Below, piece after piece: positions 7,861-15,356 of a stretch of 17,318 nucleotides of DNA. Made by a program: the position numbers and the translations under genes. The notes beneath the pieces were generated by a model. The model was not told the origin of the DNA. It searched no databases and saw nothing but the letters and a program-made list of their open reading frames with translations. Source of the DNA: JAVBKB01 sp031554275 (GTDB taxonomy: Bacteria > Bacillota > Bacilli > JARBTR01); contig JAVBKB010000225.1 of assembly GCA_031554275.1 (NCBI GenBank), positions 1-17,318 of the forward strand, written 5' to 3'. Each line of letters opens with the position of its first letter. The first letter of the stretch is position 1.

Positions 7861-10061
7861 GGAATCGCTCCTTTCCAAGCAGCTTGCAGTTCCTTCACTG
7901 GCAGTTGAATAAGCGGATTCTTTGAAACGCGAATATTCAAGATCGCATCGTCAGTAACCATTCCAATTGCTTTCGCATGAACCTTTTCTTCAAAAGCATG
8001 TATGTTTTCTCTTTTTACCGAGAGGATAAATCGTGTTTGTGATTCAGCAAAGAGTTCCGCGACGGAATCTCCATGGAGAGTTATTTGTGCTCCCATGTTG
8101 GTAGTATCCATCAAGCATTCTGCAAGTGCCACAGCTACTCCACCCTCTGAAACATCATGAGCGGATTGGACTAAACCAGCTTGGATTGCAGTAAGAATTG
8201 CAGATTGGCAAGCTGCTTCCTTCGCTAAATCAATCGTTGGTGCTTTTCCTGAAATCCCACCATCAATGAGCTTTTGTAACTCACTGCCTCCGAACTCAGG
8301 CAGGGTTTCCCCAACTAGATAAATCATATCGCCATCCTGTTTAAACTGTTGTGTTGTCACATGGTTCAAATCGTGGACCAAGCCAACCATTCCAACAGTT
8401 GGAGTAGGATAAACCGCTTCACCACTACGCTCATTGTAAAGCGAAACATTGCCACCAATTACAGGTGTTTTAAGTGTTCTACATGCTTCACTCATGCCAT
8501 CAACTGATTTCTCAATTTGCCAAAAAATTTCTGGTTTTTCAGGGTTTCCAAAGTTTAAGCAATCGGTTATAGCAAGTGGCTCACCACCAGAGCAGATAAC
8601 ATTTCGTGCCGCTTCAGCAACAGCGATTTTGCCACCAGTTTCAGGGTCTAAATAGATATAGCGCGAATTACAATCTGTTGTCATTGCGAGTGCCTTGTTA
8701 GTACCTCTAACGCGAACTACAGCTGCATCTGAACCAGGTGCCACGATCGTATTCGTTCTAACCTGATAATCATATTGTTGATAAACCCACTCTTTACTTG
8801 CAATTGTTGGTTGCTGTAAGAGCGCTAATAATGTTTGGTTATAATCTGATACTGCTGGTGTAACTTCCTTCATCTTTTGAAATTCAGCAAAATATGCTGG
8901 TTCTTTGGAAGGTTTATGATAGATTGGTGCTTCTTCTGCAAGTGCATCTGCAGGTACTTCTGCAACAATCTTTCCCTTGTGAATTAAGCGAAGCATCTTA
9001 TCATCAGTAACTTTCCCGATTGCCACTGCATTCAGTTCATATTTCTTAAACAGCTCAACAATTTCAGGCTCTTGCCCTTTCTTCACGACAATGAGCATCC
9101 GTTCTTGTGATTCAGATAACATCATCTCGTATGGTGACATATTTGTTTCACGCTGCGGTACATCATCTAAACTCATTTCAATACCCATTCCCGCTTTACT
9201 TGCCATTTCAGCAGCTGAAGACGTTAATCCAGCAGCACCCATATCTTGAATGCCTACTAATGCTTCAGACTTCACTAATTCCAAACATGCCTCAAGAAGA
9301 AGTTTCTCCATGAACGGATCGCCAACTTGAACCGCAGGTCTTTTTTCGTCAGAAGCTTCAGTTAATTCTTCTGAAGCAAAGGTCGCTCCATGGATACCAT
9401 CACGCCCAGTGGAAGCACCAACATACATGACAGTATTATCTACACCATGAGCCTGTCCTTTTTTGATATCTTCATGATTGATTAACCCAACACACATTGC
9501 GTTGACTAGGGGATTGCCTTCATAACAAGAATCAAACTGAATCTCCCCACCAACTGTCGGGATGCCAATACAGTTCCCATATCCCGCGATTCCAGCAACA
9601 ACTTCTTCAAACAGATATTTCACACGCGGTGATTTCAATTCACCAAATCGTAGTGAATTCAAGATAGCAATTGGACGCGCGCCCATTGAAAACACATCGC
9701 GAATGATACCGCCAACACCTGTTGCAGCACCTTGATAGGGTTCAATTGCAGAAGGATGATTATGACTTTCCATCTTGAAAACGACTGCTTGGTTGTCTCC
9801 AATATCAACAATCCCTGCACCTTCACCAGGTCCTTGCAGAACGCGATCGCCTTCGGTCGGGAATTTTCTGAGGACTGGTTTGGAATTTTTATAGCTACAA
9901 TGCTCTGACCACATCACTGAGAAAAGTCCCAGCTCCGTGTAATTAGGTAGGCGACCGAGGATACCTTTCACCATGCCAAATTCTTCATCAGTCAGACCCA
10001 TTTCTTGATAGATTTGTTGACTTTCAATTTGCTCTGAAGTTGGTTCATGCATAAGCGACAT
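7845..10061 (-). CDS. purL: PurL, phosphoribosylformylglycinamidine synthase, small-type synthetase subunit
   Basis: ATP-dependent synthetase subunit of the PurL-PurQ-PurS complex converting FGAR to FGAM. At 738 aa it is the small PurL type, lacking the fused glutaminase and PurS-like domains of the roughly 1300-aa enterobacterial form, which matches the separate purS and purQ genes next to it. Visible motifs include WSEHCSYKNSK (51-61, H54), the ATP/Mg region VVFKMESHNHPSAIEPYQGA and GVGGIIRDV, then a second PurM-like repeat with TTDCNSRYIYLDP, LNFGNPEKPE and GGNVSLYNE. The ATG at 10061 has GGAGG six bases upstream. It overlaps purQ by 17 bases and purF by 16. Confidence 0.97.
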   Translation of the reverse strand: MSLMHEPTSEQIESQQIYQEMGLTDEEFGMVKGILGRLPNYTELGLFSVMWSEHCSYKNSKPVLRKFPTEGDRVLQGPGEGAGIVDIGDNQAVVFKMESHNHPSAIEPYQGAATGVGGIIRDVFSMGARPIAILNSLRFGELKSPRVKYLFEEVVAGIAGYGNCIGIPTVGGEIQFDSCYEGNPLVNAMCVGLINHEDIKKGQAHGVDNTVMYVGASTGRDGIHGATFASEELTEASDEKRPAVQVGDPFMEKLLLEACLELVKSEALVGIQDMGAAGLTSSAAEMASKAGMGIEMSLDDVPQRETNMSPYEMMLSESQERMLIVVKKGQEPEIVELFKKYELNAVAIGKVTDDKMLRLIHKGKIVAEVPADALAEEAPIYHKPSKEPAYFAEFQKMKEVTPAVSDYNQTLLALLQQPTIASKEWVYQQYDYQVRTNTIVAPGSDAAVVRVRGTNKALAMTTDCNSRYIYLDPETGGKIAVAEAARNVICSGGEPLAITDCLNFGNPEKPEIFWQIEKSVDGMSEACRTLKTPVIGGNVSLYNERSGEAVYPTPTVGMVGLVHDLNHVTTQQFKQDGDMIYLVGETLPEFGGSELQKLIDGGISGKAPTIDLAKEAACQSAILTAIQAGLVQSAHDVSEGGVAVALAECLMDTTNMGAQITLHGDSVAELFAESQTRFILSVKRENIHAFEEKVHAKAIGMVTDDAILNIRVSKNPLIQLPVKELQAAWKGAIPCLLT

Positions 10062-10728
10062 TCGATTCCCTCCAGTTCAATAGAATTGATTTGAAAAGCT
10101 TCAATCCGTCATCACTACCCAATAATGCATCTGCGGCACGTTCTGGATGTGGCATCATGCCAAGCACATTTCCCTTTTCGTTAATAATCCCAGCAATGTC
10201 ACTAAGACTTCCATTAGGATTATTTGTGTACTCGAAAACAATTTGCTGATTGTCTTTCAGTTTCTGCAATGTCATTTCATCACAATAATATTGTCCTTCG
10301 CCATGGGCAATCGGAATCTGAATTTTCTCACCTAAAGCATATTTTGTGGTGAAGATCGTTTGATTATTTGTAACTGTAAGTTCTATCGTCTTACAGATAA
10401 ATTTAATATGGCTATTCCGCATTAAAGCTCCTGGCAAAAGCCCTGCTTCCACTAGTATTTGAAAACCATTGCAAACACCAAGAATTGGTTTCCCCGCTTC
10501 AGCTGCTTTTTTCACTGCTGGCATGATGTTTGAAAATCGTGCAATCGCACCACACCGCAGGTAATCACCATAAGAAAACCCACCTGGTAATAGGATCGCA
10601 TCGTACTGATCTAAGTTTGTTTCATCATGCCATACGTATTCAACCTCTTCACCAAGTCCGTCCTTAATCGCATGATACATGTCAATATCACAATTTGAGC
10701 CTGGAAATACAATCACTGCAAACTTCAC
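10045..10728 (-). CDS. purQ: PurQ, glutamine amidotransferase subunit of FGAM synthase
   Basis: Class I glutaminase that delivers ammonia to PurL. The catalytic triad is visible: Cys86 in GVCNGFQIL, and His194 and Glu196 in MPHPERA, with the oxyanion-loop sequence LPGGFSYGDYLRCG before it (47-60). It is 227 aa, normal for the family. The start is a GTG at 10728, which overlaps the purS stop by four bases (GTGA) and has GGAGG seven bases upstream inside purS. Spacing to purS and purL implies coupled synthesis of the three subunits. Confidence 0.97.
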   Translation of the reverse strand: MKFAVIVFPGSNCDIDMYHAIKDGLGEEVEYVWHDETNLDQYDAILLPGGFSYGDYLRCGAIARFSNIMPAVKKAAEAGKPILGVCNGFQILVEAGLLPGALMRNSHIKFICKTIELTVTNNQTIFTTKYALGEKIQIPIAHGEGQYYCDEMTLQKLKDNQQIVFEYTNNPNGSLSDIAGIINEKGNVLGMMPHPERAADALLGSDDGLKLFKSILLNWRESNVAYA

Positions 10729-10976
10729 GCCTTGACCTCCTCCACCTCATAACGAAAGTCCTCAATAACGACGTTCGCTAGCAACTTCTCACACATTTCT
10801 TTGACTTGTGATTCGATATCTGTTGCCGTCTTACTGACTAGCAATTCAATATACTTACCAATTCGAACATCTTCAACGTTAGTGTAAGCAAGATGGTGCA
10901 AAGAATCTTTAACGGTGTTTCCTTGGGGATCAAGAACACTTTCCTTTAGCGTGATATATACCTTTACTTTATTCAT
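10725..10976 (-). CDS. purS: PurS, small structural subunit of FGAM synthase
   Basis: An 83-aa protein that bridges PurL and PurQ and is needed for ammonia channelling in organisms with small PurL. It has no catalytic residues. Visible family features are the N-terminal beta strand KVKVYITLKESVLDPQG (3-19) and the segment VEDVRIGKYIELLV (34-47). The ATG at 10976 shares ATGA with the purC stop, with GGAGG six bases upstream. It sits exactly between purC and purQ as in Bacillus. Identification rests on sequence and position together. Confidence 0.95.
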   Translation of the reverse strand: MNKVKVYITLKESVLDPQGNTVKDSLHHLAYTNVEDVRIGKYIELLVSKTATDIESQVKEMCEKLLANVVIEDFRYEVEEVKA

Positions 10977-11686
10977 GATTGTCCTCCCAATCGATCGAGT
11001 ATAACCTGATATGCATCTGTTAAATTGCCTAGATCTCTTCTAAATACATCCTTATCAAGCTTCTGATTGGTATCCATATCCCATAAGCGGCAAGTATCAG
11101 GTGAGATCTCATCCGCCAGGATGATTTTCCCATTAGAAAGCATTCCGAATTCAAGTTTGAAATCCACTAACCGCACATTACATTTGGTGAAATGGACTCG
11201 TAGCACTTGATTAATCTTTAAAGCAAGCTCACGGATTTCTACCAGTTGCTCTGTGGTAGCAGCCTGTAGAAAGGCAATATGATCTTCCGTTACCAACGGA
11301 TCACCTAACTCATCATTTTTGTAATAGAATTCAACCATTGGATTTGTGATTTCTGTGCCTTCCTCAAGCCCTAGTCGTTTGGCAAGACTACCCGCCATCA
11401 CATTCCTGACAACAACTTCAAGTGGTATAATGGTAACTTTCTTCACTAGTTGCTCAGTTTCTGATATCTTTTTGATAAAATGATTTTCAATTCCATTCTT
11501 TTGGAGCAATTCGAATAGAAGACTTGTAATCTCATTGTTCAGGCGACCTTTACCACTGATTTCAGATTTCTTAATATTGTTAAAGGCAGTTGCACTATCC
11601 TTGTACATCACCCATAGAACGTCTTCTTCATCTGTTCGATAGATTTGTTTTGCTTTTCCCTCATAAAGTAAGTCTAACTTTTCCAT
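10973..11686 (-). CDS. purC: PurC, SAICAR synthase
   Basis: Joins CAIR with aspartate using ATP to make SAICAR. The 237-aa protein shows the N-terminal LYEGKAKQIY nucleotide-binding loop (residues 6-15), SGKGRLNNEI, the PLEVVVRNVMAGS substrate region, and the two family signatures LVDFKLEFG and LADEISPDTCRLWD. I set the start at the ATG at 11686 with GGAG eight bases upstream. The open frame extends to a TTG at 11794, but that extension crosses intergenic hairpins, lacks a ribosome-binding site and is not part of the family. Unlike most gene pairs here, purC is 149 bases from purB. Confidence 0.96.
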   Translation of the reverse strand: MEKLDLLYEGKAKQIYRTDEEDVLWVMYKDSATAFNNIKKSEISGKGRLNNEITSLLFELLQKNGIENHFIKKISETEQLVKKVTIIPLEVVVRNVMAGSLAKRLGLEEGTEITNPMVEFYYKNDELGDPLVTEDHIAFLQAATTEQLVEIRELALKINQVLRVHFTKCNVRLVDFKLEFGMLSNGKIILADEISPDTCRLWDMDTNQKLDKDVFRRDLGNLTDAYQVILDRLGGQS

Positions 11687-11799
11687 GTTCCAGTCTCCTT
11701 CAACTTTAAATTCTGTGATTCTATAAAATAGGAATTCTGCCATATTTCGCAATACGACTACCGCATGCAAATATTGCTCTTCCCTATCTATCAAATTAA

Positions 11800-11828
11800 A
11801 TAGGACACAATGGTTAATTATGTCCTAT
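11800..11828 (-). other. Intercistronic hairpin between purB and purC
   Basis: On the minus strand ATAGGACA (11828-11821) and TGTCCTAT (11807-11800) form a perfect 8-bp stem around a 13-base loop, starting seven bases after the purB stop. The following sequence, TTTAATTT, is only weakly U-rich, so it is a poor terminator. It could act as partial attenuator, RNA processing site or 3'-end stabiliser. The function is inferred. Confidence 0.55.
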
Positions 11829-11835
11829 GGTTGAC

Positions 11836-13131
11836 CTAATTAAGTCCGAGACGCTCAAATATCATATCCACCTGTTGTAAGTGATAAGCAGGATCAAAGC
11901 AATTATCAATCTCGGATTGTGTTAATTTACTTGTAAAATTCTGATCGGCTTCAATTAATTCTTTAAATGGAACTTGCGTTTCCCAAGATTCCATCGCCTT
12001 AGGCTGCACTAAGTCATATGCTTGTTCTCGAACCATTCCCTTTTCAATCAGCTTCAACAACACTTGTTGTGAATAGATTAGCCCAAAGGTTCTATTCATG
12101 TTACGTTTCATATTTTCAGGAAACACAGTCAGGTTCTTGACGATATTTCCAAAACGATTGAGCATATAGTTCAATGCAATTGTCGCATCTGGGATAATGA
12201 CGCGCTCAGCAGAAGAATGCGAGATATCTCGTTCATGCCAAAGTGGCATATTTTCATACGCAGTCATCATATAGCCACGGATAACACGAGCTAACCCTAC
12301 CATATTCTCAGATCCGATTGGGTTTCTCTTATGAGGCATAGCAGAAGAACCCTTTTGCCCTTTTGCAAAAAACTCTTCCACTTCCCTTGTCTCACTCTTT
12401 TGCAAGCCACGAATTTCTACTGCCATCTTCTCAATAGAAGTTGCAATAATTGCGAGCGCTGACATGTAATGTGCATGACGATCCCTTTGCAGCGTTTGAG
12501 TCGAAATAGGTGCTGCTTTAAGACCGAGTTTTTCACACACAAAAGTCTCAACAAACGGATTGACATTTGCATAAGTTCCCACAGCGCCCGATATTTTGCC
12601 ATAAGCAACTCCAGCAGCAGCATCTTGAAAGCGCACTAAATTCCGTTTCATCTCTTCATACCAAAGCGCCAACTTTAGTCCAAATGTAGTTGGCTCAGCA
12701 TGAACGCCATGGGTTCGACCCATCATCACTGTATTTTTGTGCTCGATTGCTTTATTTCTAATAATTTCGATAAAGTTCGTTAGGTCTTTCAAAAGGATAT
12801 CGTTTGCCTGTTTCATCAAATAGGAAAGAGCAGTATCTACAACATCTGTTGAAGTTAGTCCATAATGCACCCATTTCCGTTCATCACCAAGTGACTCTGA
12901 CACAGCACGCGTGAAAGCAACTACATCATGTCTTGTTTCCTCTTCAATTTGATAGATTCTATCGATATCAAATTTTGCATTACTACGAAGCTTCTGAACA
13001 TCATCCTTTGGAATTTCACCAAGCGCTGACCATGCTTCACACGCTAATATTTCTACCTCAAGCCATGCTTGAAACTTATTCTCTTCGGTCCAAATTGCTC
13101 CCATTTCTGGTCGTGTATAACGACTAATCAT
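11836..13131 (-). CDS. purB: PurB, adenylosuccinate lyase
   Basis: Releases fumarate twice: SAICAR to AICAR in the IMP pathway and adenylosuccinate to AMP. The 431-aa protein belongs to the fumarase/aspartase superfamily. It has the signature SSAMPHKRNP (262-271) on the mobile catalytic loop and the histidines H68 (ETRHDVVAF) and H141 (GRTHGVHAEPT), which fall at the same numbers as in B. subtilis PurB. I set the start at the ATG at 13131, which has GGAGG seven bases upstream and overlaps the purK stop by four bases. The frame stays open to 13167 inside purK, but that start lacks a site. Having purB inside the operon is the Bacillus arrangement. Confidence 0.97.
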   Translation of the reverse strand: MISRYTRPEMGAIWTEENKFQAWLEVEILACEAWSALGEIPKDDVQKLRSNAKFDIDRIYQIEEETRHDVVAFTRAVSESLGDERKWVHYGLTSTDVVDTALSYLMKQANDILLKDLTNFIEIIRNKAIEHKNTVMMGRTHGVHAEPTTFGLKLALWYEEMKRNLVRFQDAAAGVAYGKISGAVGTYANVNPFVETFVCEKLGLKAAPISTQTLQRDRHAHYMSALAIIATSIEKMAVEIRGLQKSETREVEEFFAKGQKGSSAMPHKRNPIGSENMVGLARVIRGYMMTAYENMPLWHERDISHSSAERVIIPDATIALNYMLNRFGNIVKNLTVFPENMKRNMNRTFGLIYSQQVLLKLIEKGMVREQAYDLVQPKAMESWETQVPFKELIEADQNFTSKLTQSEIDNCFDPAYHLQQVDMIFERLGLN

Positions 13132-14279
13132 TGTTTTTCCTCCAATAATTTCGACTCTGCTGCCCAAATTCCAAGCTTCTCAATTTTCTGAATGGCATCA
13201 TTAGTTGTGCCAGTCATTACGTTGAGATGACCCATTTTTCTTTTATATTTTGCTTCCTTCTTACCGTATAAATGCAGTTTGCAATCATGAAAATGGTGAA
13301 TATTTGCAAGCACTGACTCAAGATGTTGACCAAGAATGTTAACCATAACCACCTCTGAAAGTAGTCTGGTATTACCAAGCGGCCAGTTACAAACCGCGCG
13401 TATATGTTGTTCGAATTGCGAGGTTTCACAACCATTGATTGTGTAGTGACCTGAGTTATGTGGTCTCGGTGCTAGCTCATTGATATAAATATTACCATCA
13501 GCGGCAACAAACATTTCAACTGCCAGTGTTCCAATTAACCCAAGTGACTCTGCGAGCTGATGTGCATAAGAAATTGCTTTTTCACTGACAGGCGAATCAA
13601 TTCGTGCGGGTACAATTGATAGATGTAGAATATTTGCAACATGAATATTTTCGCTAATCGGGAAAGTGGTGATTTCACCCATCCCGTTTCGAGAAACAAT
13701 AACAGATACTTCTCTTTCAAATGGAACCCATTTTTCCAAAATGCATGGTTGCTGTCTAATTAAATCCGCTGCCTCAATGATATCAGCAGCACCATTGATA
13801 ACTACCTGACCTTTACCATCATAGCCACCTGTTGTTGTTTTGAGGACACAAGGCAATGCAAAGGACGCAAGTCCTTTTTCTAATTCATCCAAATGCTCAA
13901 TAGCCATGAAGGATGCAACTGGAAGCCCCAAATCTGCGATGGCTTTTTTCTCTGTCAATCTATTTTGCGTTAATGCGAGTAGCTTGCTTCCTTGAGGAAG
14001 ATTTGCATTTTCTTCAAGCCACTGCAAGCAGGCATAATCAATATTTTCGAATTCATATGTGACGACATCACTTACTGCCGCAAGCTCCTTGATGGCAGCA
14101 AGATCATTGTAATCGGCAACAATTTCAATATCAGCAATTTGTGCACAAGGTGAATCAACTGTCGGCTCTAGAACAGCAATCCGATAACCCATCTCTTTTG
14201 CAGAGATAGCCATCATGCGCCCTAATTGTCCACCACCAATAATACCAATTACCTGACCTGGAAGGATTTGATTTATCAT
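13128..14279 (-). CDS. purK: PurK, N5-carboxyaminoimidazole ribonucleotide synthase
   Basis: ATP-dependent carboxylation of AIR with bicarbonate to N5-CAIR, the substrate of PurE. The 383-aa ATP-grasp protein starts with the nucleotide-binding motif VIGIIGGGQLGRMMA (10-24). It continues with the central ATP-grasp stretch CVLKTTTGGYDGKGQ, LEKWVPFEREVSVI and the C-terminal INELAPRPHNSGHYTI signature. The ATG at 14279 overlaps the purE stop by one base (TAATG). Its end overlaps purB by four bases. Length and motifs are typical. Confidence 0.97.
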   Translation of the reverse strand: MINQILPGQVIGIIGGGQLGRMMAISAKEMGYRIAVLEPTVDSPCAQIADIEIVADYNDLAAIKELAAVSDVVTYEFENIDYACLQWLEENANLPQGSKLLALTQNRLTEKKAIADLGLPVASFMAIEHLDELEKGLASFALPCVLKTTTGGYDGKGQVVINGAADIIEAADLIRQQPCILEKWVPFEREVSVIVSRNGMGEITTFPISENIHVANILHLSIVPARIDSPVSEKAISYAHQLAESLGLIGTLAVEMFVAADGNIYINELAPRPHNSGHYTINGCETSQFEQHIRAVCNWPLGNTRLLSEVVMVNILGQHLESVLANIHHFHDCKLHLYGKKEAKYKRKMGHLNVMTGTTNDAIQKIEKLGIWAAESKLLEEKQ

Positions 14280-14764
14280 TATTCTAAAACACTTTCTAAT
14301 ACAGTATTTTTTGTTGCTTGACGCTTCTGCTCTAGTCGATTAGCAATATCCACATCGAAAGCACCCAACATTTCTGCTGCCAATATCCCAGCATTTGTTG
14401 CGCCTGCCACTCCAATTGCTACAGTCGCTACAGGAACTCCTGCAGGCATTTGCACAATTGATAGCAGTGAATCCAGTCCGGATAGTGCCTTTGACTGAAT
14501 CGGAACGCCAATAACAGGTAATGTTGTTTTCGCGGCCACCATTCCTGGCAAATGGGCGGCTCCACCTGCTCCAGCAATGATTATCTTAATACCTCGTTCT
14601 CTTGCGGCTTCTGCATACTGAAACATATAATCAGGTGTACGATGCGCTGAAACCACCTGCTTTTCAAAGGGAATTTGCATCTCTTCTAGAATTGTGCAAA
14701 CTGCTTTCATCGTTTCCCAATCAGACGTACTCCCCATGATGACACCAACTATTGGTTTTGTCAT
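14279..14764 (-). CDS. purE: PurE, N5-CAIR mutase (class I)
   Basis: Moves the carboxyl group of N5-CAIR to C4, giving CAIR. The 161-aa protein has the class I signature: GVIMGSTSDWETMK (7-20), VVSAHRTPDYM with the conserved His41 and the GAGGAAHLPGM loop. Presence of purK next to it fits class I. I set the start at the ATG at 14764, with GGAGG (14770-14774) five bases upstream. The open frame continues to 14803 through the inverted-repeat arm, which is not coding. It is the first gene of the operon and sits at the end of a leader of roughly 590 bases carrying the riboswitch. Confidence 0.97.
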   Translation of the reverse strand: MTKPIVGVIMGSTSDWETMKAVCTILEEMQIPFEKQVVSAHRTPDYMFQYAEAARERGIKIIIAGAGGAAHLPGMVAAKTTLPVIGVPIQSKALSGLDSLLSIVQMPAGVPVATVAIGVAGATNAGILAAEMLGAFDVDIANRLEQKRQATKNTVLESVLE

Positions 14765-14856
14765 AATAACCTCCATTTTAATCCTGTTTCCTGTTAAAAA
14801 CATAAAGTAGAAATGAGAGAAACTTTCTAGCTGCGCGAAAGGAAAGTCGAAGCATA

Positions 14857-14900
14857 ACAGTGGTTTGTTGCTGAGCTAAAGCTCAGACAAACTGCGCTGT
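14857..14900. other. Hairpin A inside the inverted-repeat block
   Basis: Plus-strand arms ACAG/CTGT (14857-14860/14897-14900), GTTTGT/ACAAAC (14863-14868/14887-14892) and CTGAGC/GCTCAG (14871-14876/14881-14886) stack into a 16-bp stem. It has small internal loops and a TAAA loop (UUUA in the transcript). Confidence 0.6.
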
Positions 14901-14909
14901 CCCTTCTGC

Positions 14910-14940
14910 GCACCTTCGCTAAAGCTTAGCAGAACGGTGC
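14910..14940. other. Hairpin B inside the inverted-repeat block
   Basis: Plus-strand arms GCACC/GGTGC, TTC/GAA and GCTAA/TTAGC form a 13-bp stem with two single-base bulges and a three-base loop. It shares the 9-base core GCTAAAGCT with hairpin A (14875-14883 and 14918-14926). Confidence 0.55.
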
Positions 14941-15041
14941 CGAGCGTGTGCAAGACTTGACTAACAAAGCAAGTTGGAATTTTCGCCATTTCCATTTTTA
15001 AATTTTTATCAGGAAACAGGATAAGTAGTAATAATGAAAAT

Positions 15042-15088
15042 AAAAAAACAGCACAGTTGCTCCATGTTAGGAAAGCAATCTGCACTGT
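15042..15088 (-). terminator. Leader intrinsic terminator, probable riboswitch expression platform
   Basis: On the minus strand a 14-bp stem (15088-15074 with 15061-15048) with two G-U pairs and one bulged A (15079) encloses a 12-base loop and is followed by seven U residues (15048-15042). It lies 174 bases after the aptamer and about 280 bases before purE. It fits premature termination when guanine is bound. A short hairpin, CTGCA/TGCAG (15098-15094 with 15084-15080), overlaps its 5' arm and could compete with it. Confidence 0.82.
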
Positions 15089-15136
15089 CAATTTGCAGGC
15101 TTATTACAGCATGCGTAGACAAAATAAAATCATCAA

Positions 15137-15205
15137 AAGAAACTAGGTATTTTGCTGACTGTCATACATAACATGAAGACAATCTCTGATGGCACTTAGT
15201 TTCTT
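15137..15205 (-). other. Long leader hairpin between aptamer and terminator
   Basis: On the minus strand AAGAAACTA (15205-15197) pairs with TAGTTTCTT (15145-15137), nine bp, extended by two pairs after one mismatch. The 45-base interior holds a smaller bulged hairpin around 15155-15176. The sequence after it (15136-15119) is T-rich but interrupted, so it could be a weak terminator. More likely it is a spacer that folds out and brings the aptamer close to the real terminator. Confidence 0.5.
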
Positions 15206-15262
15206 ACACATTGAAGTGTTGATTTCATCATGTCCTGATAGACAAACAAGATCATTAACTTT

Positions 15263-15331
15263 CCTCATAGTCCGATAATTTACGGTTATCAGGTAGAAAC
15301 TTTAGGACCATATTTCCATTATTATATGAGG
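15263..15331 (-). promoter_or_regulatory. Purine riboswitch aptamer, guanine class
   Basis: Read on the minus strand, the aptamer has a perfect 7-bp P1 (CCTCATA at 15331-15325, TATGAGG at 15269-15263) and the conserved J1/2 (TATAAT). Loop 2 has ATATGG, J2/3 has GTTTCTACC (15300-15292), and P3 is a 6-bp stem with the CCGTAAA loop. J3/1 reads GACTAT. The base equivalent to position 74 (complement of G15270) is C, which pairs with guanine or hypoxanthine; adenine riboswitches have U. P2 is weak, with about three clear pairs (GGA/TCC). It sits between the pur promoter and purE, as in B. subtilis, where guanine binding causes transcription termination. Confidence 0.95.
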
Positions 15332-15356
15332 TATTGCACTATAATTCTTCAAAACT

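Larger units (their letters stand above)
14781..15022. repeat. 242-bp inverted-repeat-bounded block, MITE-like, in the pur leader
   Basis: The ends (14781-14800 and 15003-15022) form a 20-bp inverted repeat with a single T-T mismatch (14794/15009). Weaker symmetry continues inward (GAAATG-type matches near 14811 and 14988). The interior is visibly richer in GC than the surrounding leader and contains two compact hairpins. It has no transposase and no credible gene, and I see no clear target-site duplication. The arrangement resembles a small non-autonomous element or intergenic repeat, or alternatively a folded leader RNA domain. It ends six bases before the purE Shine-Dalgarno. Confidence 0.6.

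Noticed and set aside
11687..11794. 36-residue N-terminal extension of PurC from a TTG start
   Set aside because: No ribosome-binding site at the TTG, the stretch forms RNA hairpins, and PurC family members begin at the MEKLDLLYEG segment, which has GGAG before it.
13132..13167. 12-residue extension of PurB upstream of 13131
   Set aside because: The GGAGG lies inside this extension and sits at the right distance for the ATG at 13131; the catalytic histidines then fall at the known Bacillus positions.
14876..15091. 71-codon open frame on the minus strand in the pur leader
   Set aside because: It starts inside the leader terminator, runs through its U tract and one end of the inverted-repeat block, has no ribosome-binding site and looks like a by-product of the structured sequence.
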